Assembly: GCF_000003815.2 (NCBI RefSeq)
Contig: NC_049982.1
Coordinates: forward strand, 27,068,269 to 27,132,268
Direction: 5' to 3'
DNA length: 64,000 nucleotides
DNA from: Branchiostoma floridae
Lineage: Eukaryota; Chordata; Leptocardii; Amphioxiformes; Branchiostomatidae
In this document: piece after piece, positions 11,496 through 22,005 of the stretch
Numbering within the stretch: position 1 is the first letter of the stretch
Layout of the letters: each line of letters starts with the position of its first letter
Program-made: the position numbers and the translations under genes
The notes under the pieces: generated by a model
Database searches by the model: none
The model's input: only the letters and a program-made list of their open reading frames with translations
Told to the model about the DNA's origin: nothing

Positions 11496-12175
11496 TTATT
11501 TTATTGCAGTGTCTGTGATTCCTTGGGCCTGAGTTCGATCCTAGGGTCGGCTCAACTCGGACATGTTGTAAGGGGTTGCGTTCATCCTTTCAGACGGTGA
11601 CATAAGTCAGAAAGCTGGCGGCCCTACGTGTGAGGGATCTTTATGCATAAGCCTCAAACCCCTTTACGTACTCGAGTGGATTTCTGTGACTTAAGAACAT
11701 TGCCCTTCGGCAGTATAGAAAGTTACTTTCAGCCAATGATGTTAATAACTACGTCTGTGATGTAAAACATAGGTCTTAGGGGTTATTTTCTCCCACGATC
11801 TCTGACAGAGTTTGACGCAGCTAGACACGAGTTCAAGTACCATGAATCATGCTCAGATGTTCACTTCCTTGACATCTGAGCTTTTTACGGTAATTGCCTG
11901 ACCCAAGCCCTAGCCCTAACCCAACACTCTCAAATCTACTAAGGGCAGCGAAGGGTAAGCAATGCAACGACGAATAAGAGTCACGTTGCAACATCATCAA
12001 GTCGTAGACGCGATGCAGCTCTAGCCCATTATAGGCGTTTTTGTCGCGAACAGAGGAGTAGTCTTGTACATCATATTCCGAGGTTGTATTGAAAACTTTT
12101 AATCCAGCAGATAGAATCTACAACAACTACAAGACAAACAATCAGACGCCGATATAGATCGGACTCATCAGAGAT
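11496..12175 (+). promoter_or_regulatory. 5' flank of GPCR gene B (duplicated putative promoter region)
   Basis: The inverse of this stretch occurs upstream of gene C (19674-20440) and gene D (24546-25090). The 110 bp next to the ATG, including gatatagatcggactcatca, matches gene C closely. It contains the conserved 31-bp stem-loop GCTCAGATGT-loop-ACATCTGAGC at 11851-11881. A promoter role is inferred only from position and conservation. Confidence 0.5.
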
Positions 12176-14275
12176 ATGAATTTCTCAAACGACTCTCTCG
12201 CAACCAACGCGTCCGGCCCGATACCCTCTTCGGCAACATCGCCTGCGGAGCCGGCCGTCATCATCACCGTAGCCGTGCTGTCCATCATCGGGAATCTTCT
12301 CGTCATCGTAGTGACCATCAGACGACAGACGTTCCCCTCCGCCAGTCGACTCTTCATCGCCTCCATGGCCTGCTCGGACCTGATCCTTGGCTCAACCTTT
12401 CCGGCTATGGTGGCGCCTGCGGAGGCCGGGGAGTGGGTGTACGCGGACACAGCCGTCCGGGTCTGCACAGTGATAGGATCGCCCTCCATGGTGCTAAGTT
12501 TGTATGCTCTTGCAGGTAATATCCTTTTCTCCTGTAATACTTCAATCAGTTGTACATTCTTGCCATACACGTAACTGATGGTGTCCGGCTAGCTCACTTA
12601 CCACGTGAACTTTCAGCCCTCAACTTAACGTGCCGATTCAAAATGAGAATTTTGGATGCCTCTGTGTACTTTACTGTGGCCATACTCGTCAGAACTGGTC
12701 ATCAACAATGTTACGTTGTTGGTATCCCTAGATTTATTGTTGTTAGGCCAAATTGGCTTGTTCATATCAGTGCATGCAGTGACATCCGCGCCCGTATCAC
12801 TTTTCATCCGTATCAAAAACATTGCGACCATACTGGACAATGGAACTGCAAATTAGGCTAATTTATGCCGTATATTGCAAACAATACCAGAAAACCAGTG
12901 TCATAGAATGTCACTTTATCTCTCATAAAACGTACTTTATGCTAGCAGAATTTGAGGGTGCACATATCTATCAATGATGATTTGCATACTAATACCCCCG
13001 TGTTACAAAATTAAATCACTTCAATCAATATTATTCATTGTCTGCTTCATAGCACAAGAATCAGTACAAAACATCAGAAGGCTTACTCACAATGTAAAAT
13101 CATTGATTTGGTCGTAATGAAATATTTAGCATTGACCTATTTTGTAACTTTTTTGTGTTTGGCACGCAAAACTATTTGGTGCAAGAATATTTTGCCATGT
13201 GCATCGGTACAAGCACGATCAAAAATGAGCGAAGACTTCCAAAGTAAAACAAGATGATTTGGAAGAACAAAACTAAAGAACATATTGTTTGGTATAGCAT
13301 ATTCTGTGTGTGTTCAACCTTCCTGACCACTAAGATTTGCCTTTTTTTTTTACAAACTTACATTACTTGCCCACAGGATTCAAAGTATACATCATTCAGT
13401 GTGCCCTTAGCATCTGTTTAAAGTGTATTTTGTGGATGGGGCCGTCTGAAGAGAATTTATTTCTACTACGCTGCAAGCAAAATTGTACTTTCCATATATC
13501 TTCAAAATCAGATATTGTAGTACGTAGACATCCACAACAAATGACTTATACTGTTATGATATCGTTGTCATTAGGTTTGAACCTAGACAGACACTATGCT
13601 CTGATGAACGACGGAGTTGGCATCTCTCACAAGAAGGCCCGGATCTTTCTCATCTCAGCTTGGGTCGGGATATACGCCTGGTACATCTTCTCTGTAGTAT
13701 ATGGAGTTCCCGTGTATTACGATCCAGTCATGGCCCTGACTACATATAATATGACGACCAACTTATGGTTTACCATTATTTCCTTTGGCATATTTTGTAG
13801 CCCTCTTGTCCTTACAATGTATTGTGTAGTCCGTATCATAAAAGCACTGTGCACTCAACACGGGCCACCGGTTGCTGCAGTTGTCCACATCGTGAATGGG
13901 CCTGGAGCTCCACCTCAAAACGCTAATAACCCCCAGCAACAACCGGCACCCCAAAACATCAACACCGATCGTTCATACGCCAAGGTTGTGCTCATTCTAA
14001 CCCTTGTGCAGACGACAATACCACTCCCCACGGTATTTGCTATTATCTTAAGTCACCAAGGTTATGATCTACCAACCTTCCTGTTCTGGTCATCCTGGTT
14101 GGCCATGTCCAACACCTTTCTGGACGTTGTTGTGTACAGCGTGTGCCAAAAATCCTTCCGTAAGGCTGTAAAGGAGATAGCGACGTTTGTGGCCTCCTTT
14201 TTGTACAAAAAGTGTTGTTGTCAAAACCGTGTTGAAGTGGCGGATCAACAGAACATACAAATGAGCAGTCTGTGA
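12176..14275 (+). CDS. Rhodopsin-like GPCR, gene B (complete, two exons)
   Basis: Exon 1 is 12176-12515 (ATG to LYALAG, GT donor) and exon 2 is 13575-14275. Phase 1 joins cleanly and gives 346 residues. The N terminus has glycosylation sites (NFS, NDS, NAS). TM1 carries GNLLVI, TM2 ASMACSDL, TM3 a Cys (VRVC) and LNLDRH in place of DRY. TM4 to TM7 follow in exon 2, with a short Gln/Pro loop (NPQQQPAPQN) before TM6. Unusual points: no Cys in the second extracellular loop to pair with the TM3 Cys, TTIPLP instead of CWLP in TM6, and LDVVVY instead of NPxxY in TM7. Exon 1 is GC-rich compared with exon 2. The family is class A; ligand unknown. Gene C is its convergent neighbour. Confidence 0.88.
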
Positions 14276-15237
14276 AACAGTCCCATTCACAGTGCGGTAC
14301 ATCTGCAAGTTCACCTTGTCACTTGACTTCAGATTTATATGATATGTGCACATGGTACTAATACCGTGTGTACTCTCTCTCTTTCAAATGTCTATCAACT
14401 GCTACTTATGTATGGTTGAAGTCAGAGAAAGCAACGTTTACACAATTTTAGATTTAGTAAAATTTGTCAAACCATATGAGCCTGAATACATGTACACAAT
14501 ATCATTTTTTTAACAATTGCATTTCTACAACACACATGTTTGTATGTATAGAAATGTTGACTCTGGAATCCATTCTTCTATTACCAATGTTGTTTATAGT
14601 CTGCATAGATATAGGTTACGAGTGCTCTGAGTGTTAATGTAGGTGTAGGTAACGTTAATGTGTTAATAGGTTTGGTAATATGATGTACTTGTTTGTAATT
14701 ATTATGACTCCTGCAAGACTAGTGTAGTATATTTACACGTATATACTCACGTATATATACACTTGTATATGTGGTATTATGATATGTCATCGTTATATGT
14801 GGTATTCTAATCGCATAAGATGCATTTAGCTAACAAAAGCAAAGAGCCATGTTCCAGTTCAAAGTGCTGATGACTAAAGAAGATTTTTTAAAAAGGAGAA
14901 AAAGTTTATGGAAATGACAAGCCACCGTAATTATAAAATATATGAGGTTTTTGAAATTTGTTGGCAATATTACAGACAAATCTATTGAATAAAGAAATGT
15001 CCAAATTACAATGGCTTTCATTGTTTCATTGTTATATGTGGTATTCTCATGGCATTATATGCATTTGGACAACAAAAACAAACACGTTCAGTACAATTAG
15101 GGAGAGAAATATTTTTAAATAGAGTTCCAGGAATATTTGCTTAACTGTATTAGCCTTTATGACGTTGCCTAAAAAGACATCCAGATACCAAAACAGCCCG
15201 AAATAGTACTCCCAAGCACAGATCTGGTAGTCCATCT
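14276..15237 (+). repeat. 3' flank of GPCR gene B
   Basis: It is an inverted counterpart of 16496-17392 downstream of gene C. Both stop at the block cccaagcacagatctggtagtcc / gggactaccagaactgtgcttggg. No coding sequence was seen. It includes an AT-rich run with atatac repeats (14700-14790). Confidence 0.7.
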
Positions 15238-16495
15238 ATGACTTGTCCTCTGTTCGCAGCAAAAGCGCCTATAATCGGCTAGAGCTGCATCGCAGTGCCT
15301 ACCACTTTATGATGTTGCAACGTGACTCTTATTCATCGTTCCATTGCTTAGGCTTCACTGCCCTTAGTAGATTGTTGGGTTCGGGTCAGGTCTAGGGTCA
15401 GAAAATTATTGTTAAAAAGCTCAGATGTCAAGGAAAAGAACATCTGAGCATGATTCGCTGTACTTGAACTGCTGTCTACCTGCGTCAAACCCTGTCAGAG
15501 ATCATGGGAGAAAATGACCCCAAAGACCTATGTTTTACATCACAGACGTAGCTAATAACAGCATAATTGGCAAAAAGTAACTTTCTATAATGCCGAAGTG
15601 CATGTTCATTAGTCACAGAAATCCACTCGTGTACGGAAAGGGGCTTGAGGCTTCTGCATAAAACTCCCTCGTACGTTTACGTGGGGCCGCCAGCTTTATG
15701 TCACCGTCTGAAAGGATGAACGCAGCCCCCTACAACATGTCCGAGTCGAGCCGACTCTACAGGATCGAACTCAGGCCCAAAGAATCACAGAATATGATCC
15801 AGATGGCAACGAGCAGAGATGCTACGTTCTGTCGGTTTAGGTTCAGGTTCTGTACCTTCTTCAGCTTAGTAAGCAGTTTCCTCATGTTGCCATTAATACT
15901 TTATTGTGTATAAGATACTTTCATACGTATACTAAATTTTAGATGAATCATATTCATCATACTAAATATATCTATAGTATATTGGGACAAACCATGATCC
16001 AAACACATACACTGCATGCTGTTACAAAGACCTTTTTTTGTTTAGCGAAGGGGTGCATGTAAAAGCAAAATCTGCCTACAGGATAAATGCGCTGAGTATG
16101 ATCATGCAGTAAAGATTATTATTATTATATTTTGTCGACAGTATATTGCTGCAAATTATTTTCTATGAGCCAAATGCATACACTGATGTAACAAAGGTTC
16201 TTTTGGGCCGAGAGGGTACATGCCAAAGCAAAGTCTGCTAGCGCTCTTGACAGGAATCCTGACTGACATCTTGGTCAAATGTCATACCAATTAGTACTTT
16301 GTATACCGACTCCCGTTCACTCTATTCACGTCGCGGTTCAGAATTGTGTTTAGTGCATGAAGTTCGGGGTGTATGCTCAAGTGATCCCAACAGCTCCGGT
16401 TTTCTGCTTATGTTATTGCCAAATGTCACCGCCCTGTGTTGTTTTTCTCGGGACTTAGACTCCGTGTGAGTTGCACATTTACTAGATATTTACTA
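15238..16495 (+). repeat. Gene-less GPCR-unit flank between convergent genes B and C
   Basis: It matches the sequence upstream of gene C (19790-20980) in the same orientation, including the tctgttcgc block, the stem-loop at 15419-15449, the tRNA-like block and the gccaaatgcatac block. No receptor exon 1 precedes it: similarity begins abruptly at 15238, right after the 3' flank of gene B. It is best read as the left remainder of a C/D-type unit cut by the inversion breakpoint. Confidence 0.7.
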
Positions 16496-17392
16496 GCGGG
16501 ACTACCAGAACTGTGCTTGGGAGTACTGTTTCGGGCTGTTTTGGTTCTTAAAGGACCATATCTGGATGTCTTTGTGTGCAATATCATAAAAGTTAATACG
16601 GTTACGTGAATGTGTTTGGTCGTGGGACTCTAGTTTGGAAGTATCCCCCCCTAAATTGTTGTCATTAGCACTTCTGTTGAACTGAATACCATGCACAAAT
16701 AACGATGACAGCAATTGCAATCTTGCACATTTTTTATTCAACAGATTTGTCTTTTACATTGCCAGCACATTCGAAGAATTTCACGGAGACAGTTGATTGT
16801 CTCCTTTTTCTAAAATCTTTTATAGTCATCAGTACTTCGGTTGAACTAGAACATGACTCTTAACTTTTCTTAGAAGACTACATGTAATACAATCAGAATA
16901 CTGCATATAATGATATATGAGAATATAACATATTACGAGTATATATACATGTATACTATACTAGTCTTGCTGGAGACATGATAATTACAAACATGTACAT
17001 CATATGACCAAACCTATTAACACATTAACGTTACCTACACATACATTAACACTTAGAGCATTGCAACCTATAGCTATGCAGACTATCAACAGCATTGTTA
17101 AAGGAAGTATGAAGGTCAGAGTCAAGATTTCTGTATACACAAACATGTGTGTTGTGGAAATGCAATTGTTAAAAGAACCTGATATTGTGTACATGCATGG
17201 TTTGACATAAATTGCACTAAAATTACAATTGTGTAAAAATTTCTTTCTCTAACTTTTACCATAGATAATTGGCAGTTGATAGAAAGTTGAAGTAGAGACA
17301 GTGCACACAACCCAAACCACATATCATATAAATCTGAATGAAGTCAAATGACAAGGTGGACTTGCAGTGTACTGCACTATGAATGGGACTGT
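16496..17392 (-). repeat. 3' flank of GPCR gene C
   Basis: The inverse of the gene B 3' flank, including gatttatatgatatgtg near the stop codon and the terminal gcacag...tagtcc block. No coding sequence was seen. Confidence 0.7.
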
Positions 17393-19673
17393 TTACAGAC
17401 TGCTCATTTGTATGTTCTGTTGATCCGCCACTTCAACACGGTTTTTACAACAACACTTTTTGTACAAAAAGGATGCCACAAACGTCGCTATCTCCTTTAC
17501 AGCATTACGGAAGGATTTTTGGCACACGCTGTACACAACAACGTCCAGAAAGGTGTTGGACATGGCCAACCAGGTAGACCAGAACATCAAGGTTGGTAGA
17601 TCGTAACCCAGGTGATTTAAGATAGTAGCAAATACCGCTGGGAGTGGTATTGTGGTCTGCACAAGGGTTAGGATGAGCATAACCTTGGCGTAGGAACGAT
17701 CGGTGTTGATGTTTTGGGGTACCGGTTGTTGCTGGGGGTTAGCGTTCTGAGGTGAAACTCCTCCAGGATCATTCACGGTGATGTGGAAAACTGCAGCAAC
17801 CGGTGGCTCGAGTTGAGTGCACAGTGCTTTAATGATACGGGCTACGCAATACATAGTAAGGGCAAGAGGGCTACAAAACATGCCGAAGGTAACAATGGTA
17901 AACCATAAGTTGGTAGTCATATCAAATGTAGTCAAGGCCATGGTTGGATCGTAATACACGGGAACCCCATATACGATACAGAAGATAAACCAGGCGTATA
18001 TCCCGACCCAAGCTGAGATGAGAAAGATCCGGGCCTTCTTGTGAGAGATGCCAACTCCGTCGTTCATCAGAGCAGAGAGTCGGTCAAGATTAAGACCTAG
18101 TGACAAACGATATTACAATAGTACAGGGAATTTGTTTTGGATGTGTTCACTCATCAATATCTGAATATGAAGAAATAATGAAGAAATACACATTATTTGC
18201 TTGCAGTGCAATAGAAAATCTCCTTTTGTATGGCCCCGTCCGCAAAGTACACAGATATAGTGAAACACAGCAGTCTGAAGACTGTAGGTTACATGAAAGT
18301 GACTAAGGCAAATCTTAACTTGCATCTATCCTTGCAAGGACGAAAAACATTGGGCGCACTTCTACCATTTTTATTGCATAGATGTAGCATTTTCTCATAA
18401 ATTATGCAAATGAGACCCTAATTTGCATGGTTTATTTAATAATGTCTGATAATGTTCAACTTAACATAGCTGCCAAGACTAAAATTCTCATCATTTAGGG
18501 TTATGCTATTATAACAATGTATATAATTGTCGATATTTCTATCTTTTTAAGTTACATATGTCAATGTCATATGTTTGTCCGATTATGAAATGCTGTGGAT
18601 TAATAGACTGACCTCATTACTTATGCAAATTAGCCCCTACTTTGCATTAACAGTCCTTAATTATGGAAGACATCACCGAAGTTACCTACATGAAAAATCA
18701 CGACGATCCGTCAACCCATTCCCGCAACTGCGCACGCGTGGACGAACTGCTGCAGAATTCCAGAACTTTATGCCAATCAGACATATACTACACATTGCGG
18801 CTGATATTTTTTTCTTGAGATACGATTGTCATATGTTTGAGTACACTGTTGTGATATACAGTGGACTTACCCGTGATTTGTATATATGATTAGTACTTAA
18901 TCACGTATAAGGCATCTCTGAAGCTATCTACACTCCAAATATCATGACGGTCCGTCAACCCTTTCCCGAGATATTCAAAGAGTGATGCTAGCATGCTACG
19001 AAGCACACGCGGACAAATTCCAGAATTTTGGAATTCTTGCCAAACGGAAGCACTCTATACTGTTAGGCTAACCTCTAAGGCGTCGCCAAAAATTGACGAC
19101 ATAAAAACAACGTTGTTAATTAACCCTGTATCCAATTTACTGTGGATAGGCTAGGTTTTCTTTAGGGCGGAGGAAGCTCTGCCGCCGAGGTCATATTTCG
19201 TACCCGCTTAAAACTCCTACCCGGTGTGAAATATTACCTCGGTGGCAGAGAGCTACATTTGCCCCGAAGAAAGCCTGGTCAATCCACGGTAGACTGGATA
19301 CGATTAAAGTATGTGAAGGAAAGAAGATATTACCTGCAAGAGCGTACAAACTTAGCGCCATGGAGGACAACCCCATGATTGTGCAAACCCGGACGGTCGT
19401 GTCTGAGTACACCCACTTCCCGACCTCGGCAGGCGCCACCATGAACGGAACGATTAAGCCAAGTAACAGGTCCGAGCAGGCCATGGAGGCGATGAAGAGT
19501 CTACTGGCAGAAGGGAACGTCTGTCGTCTAATGGTCACTACGATGACGAGAGGATTTCCGACGATGGACAGCACGGCTACGGTGATGATGACGGCCGGCT
19601 CCGCAGGCGATGTTGCCGAAGAAGGTACCGGGCCGGACGCGTTGGTTGCGAGAGAGTCGTTTGAGAAATTCAT
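17393..19673 (-). CDS. Rhodopsin-like GPCR, gene C (complete, two exons)
   Basis: Exon 1 is 19673 down to 19334 and exon 2 is 18096 down to 17393, phase 1, giving 347 residues. The protein is very close to gene B: same N terminus (MNFSNDSLATNASGP), GNPLVI in TM1 (Pro in place of the usual Leu after GN), CSDLLLG in TM2, VRVC before TM3, LNLDRL, a Gln/Pro loop (NPQQQPVPQN) and LDVVVY at the end of TM7. It shares the missing loop-2 Cys and missing CWxP. The 1.24-kb intron holds repeat-like AT-rich sequence with gcaaat motifs. Transcription is convergent with gene B and in tandem with gene D. Confidence 0.88.
18480..18670. repeat. Interspersed repeat inside the gene C intron
   Basis: The order gatatttctatct, gttacatatg, atgaaatgc, then ctcatta and atgcaaa, then tcctta recurs at about 42040-42185. 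This defines a dispersed family of unknown type. It is absent from gene B's intron as far as I can see. Confidence 0.5.
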
Positions 19674-20440
19674 ATCTCTGATATGAGTCCGATCTATATC
19701 GCCTTCTGATTTGTTGTGTTGTAGTTGTTGCAGATTCTATCTGCTGGATTAAAAGTTTTCAATACAACCTCGGAATATGATGTACAAGACTACTCCTCTG
19801 TTCGCGGCAAAGACGCCTATAATGGTCTAAAGCTGCAGAACAGTGCCTACCGCTTTATGATGCTGCAACGTGACTCTTACTTCGCTACCCTTACACTAGT
19901 AGATTAGAGAGTGTTGGGTTAGGGCCAGGGCTAGGGTCAGGCAATTACTGTTAAAGAGCTCAGATGTCAAGGACTTGAACATCTGAGCATGATTCGCTGA
20001 ACTTGAACTGCTGTCTACCTGTGTCAAACCCTGTCAGAGATCGTGAGAGAAAATAACCCCAAAGACCTTTGCTTTACATCACAGACGTAGCAAGTAACAT
20101 CATAATTGGCTAAAAGTAACTTTCTATAATGCCGAAGTGCGTGTTTATTAGTCACAGAAATCCACTCGAGTACGGAAAGGGGCTTGAGGCTTATGCATAA
20201 AGCTTCCTCGTAAGTTTACGTGGGACCACCAGCTTCATGTCACCGTCTGAAAGGATGAACGCAACCCCTTACAACATGTCCCAGTCGAGCCGACCCTAGG
20301 ATCAAACTCAGGCCCAAGTAATCACAGACTTTGATTCAGATGGCAACGAGCATACATTCTACGTTATGTCGGTACAAGTCCTGTACTTTCGTCAGCTCAG
20401 TATTTTCTTCATGTTGCCATCAATACTTTATTGTGTATAA
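19674..20440 (-). promoter_or_regulatory. 5' flank of GPCR gene C
   Basis: Counterpart of 11496-12175. It holds the stem-loop at 19958-19988 and the tRNA-like block near 20280-20345. Near-identity next to the ATG (atatagatcgga, gcagattctatctgctgga) shows the putative promoter was duplicated with the gene. Confidence 0.5.
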
Positions 20441-20605
20441 TTATGATGCTATACGTGTGAATGCTTTTAAAATTGTTTTAAATGTATGATGTTGTGTAAC
20501 AATACGTGACGCACGAGATGTTTTGTAAAGAGGGCACAATTCAGCCTTTGGCTGCCACGCCGTTCTGACAAATAAACCATTTGATTGATTGATTGATATA
20601 AGATA
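20441..20605 (+). mobile_element. Retroposon 3' end with ATTG tail
   Basis: It interrupts the unit flank between gtgtata and ataagatact, which are contiguous in the 15.9-kb copy (gtgtataagatact). The insert ends in acaaataaaccatttgattgattgattgat, a short-repeat tail typical of CR1/L2-type LINEs or their SINEs, preceded by the hairpin-like ttcagcctttggctgcc. It has no coding frame. Confidence 0.65.
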
Positions 20606-21035
20606 CTTATACGTATACTAGATGGATCATATTCATCATACTAAATCATATATGGTATAGTCATGCAGTAAAGATTATCATGATTATATTTTGTCTACAG
20701 TATATTTGTGCAAACTATTTTCCTATGAGCCAAATGCATACGCTGATGTTACAAAGGCCCATTTGGGCCGAGAGGGTACATGTCAAAGCAAAGTCTGCTC
20801 TTGACAGGAATCCTGACCGACATTTTTGGTCAAATGTCGTACCAATTAGTACTTTGTATACCGACTCCCGTTCACTCTATTCACGTCGCGGTTCAGAATT
20901 GTGTTTAGTGCATGAAGTTCGGAATGTACGCTCAAGTGACTCCCACAGCTCCAGTTTTCTGCTTATGTTCACCGCCCTACGTTGTTTTATCGGGATCTGG
21001 ACTCTGTGAGTTGCACATTTACTAGACATTTACTG

Positions 21036-22005
21036 CACAATAAGAACTGTGCTAGGGAGTACTGTTTCGGGCTGTTTTGGTTTTTAAAGGACCACATCTG
21101 GATGTCTTTGTGTGTAATATCATAAAAGTTAATACAGTTATGGGGTCCTGGAATGCTAGTTAGCACTCCGGTTGAATACCATGCACAAATAACGATAACA
21201 GCAATTGCAATGTTGTACATTTTTTATTCAACATACATTGCCAGCAGAATTTCCAAAAAAAACTTAATTTTTACGGAGATATATATATATATTTTACGGA
21301 GAAGGGTAATTTTCAATAACTTTTTCTCCTTTTTAAACCATTCTATAGTCACAAACACCGGTTGGTCTGCAAAAGGACACACAGGTTTCTGTCGAAACTC
21401 CGATCGGGATCTCTACCGCTAAAATCAGCGATTCTGCAGGTAGAGATCGCGATTGGAGTCTCTGCCGACAGAGATTACGATCGGGATCTCTACCGGTAGA
21501 ATCGTCGATTCTACCAGATCGGAGTCTCTACCCTGACATATACATGTACACATACTTCACTACTCTAAGACTAGCTGGACTCATGATACTTACAAACATC
21601 TACACATATCACATTATCAAACCTTTTAACACATTAACGTTACCTACACCTACACTAACACTTAGAGCACTCGTAACCTATACCTATGCAGACTAGAAAC
21701 AACATTGGTAATAGAAGAATGGAGACCTGAGTCAACATTTCTATACATACAAACCTGTGTTTTGTGGAAATTGTTAGAAAAGCTGATATTGTGTACATGT
21801 ATTCAGGCTTATATGGTTTTACATTAATTGTACTGAATCTAAAAGTGTGTAAACGTTTCTCTCCCTGGCTTTTACCATATACAAAAGTAGCAGTTGAAAG
21901 AGAGACAGTACACACAACCCAAACAACGTATCATATAAATCTGATCAATTCAATAACAAGGTGGACTTGGAGATGTACCGCACTGCCACTGTGAATGGGA
22001 CTGTT
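21036..22005 (-). repeat. 3' flank of GPCR gene D with an inserted palindromic block
   Basis: It is homologous to 16496-17392. Between about 21370 and 21540 it differs from the other copies and contains repeated gatcgggatctctaccg with inverse copies such as ggtagagatcgcgat, forming several possible hairpins. This block is a likely insertion. Confidence 0.6.

Noticed and set aside
17348-17599. Plus-strand frames opposite exon 2 of gene C and D
   Set aside because: Antisense shadows of receptor coding sequence repeated at each gene copy.
19360-19686. 108-residue plus-strand frame opposite exon 1 of gene C
   Set aside because: It is the antisense shadow of a GC-rich exon; the same shadow appears opposite exon 1 of B and D.
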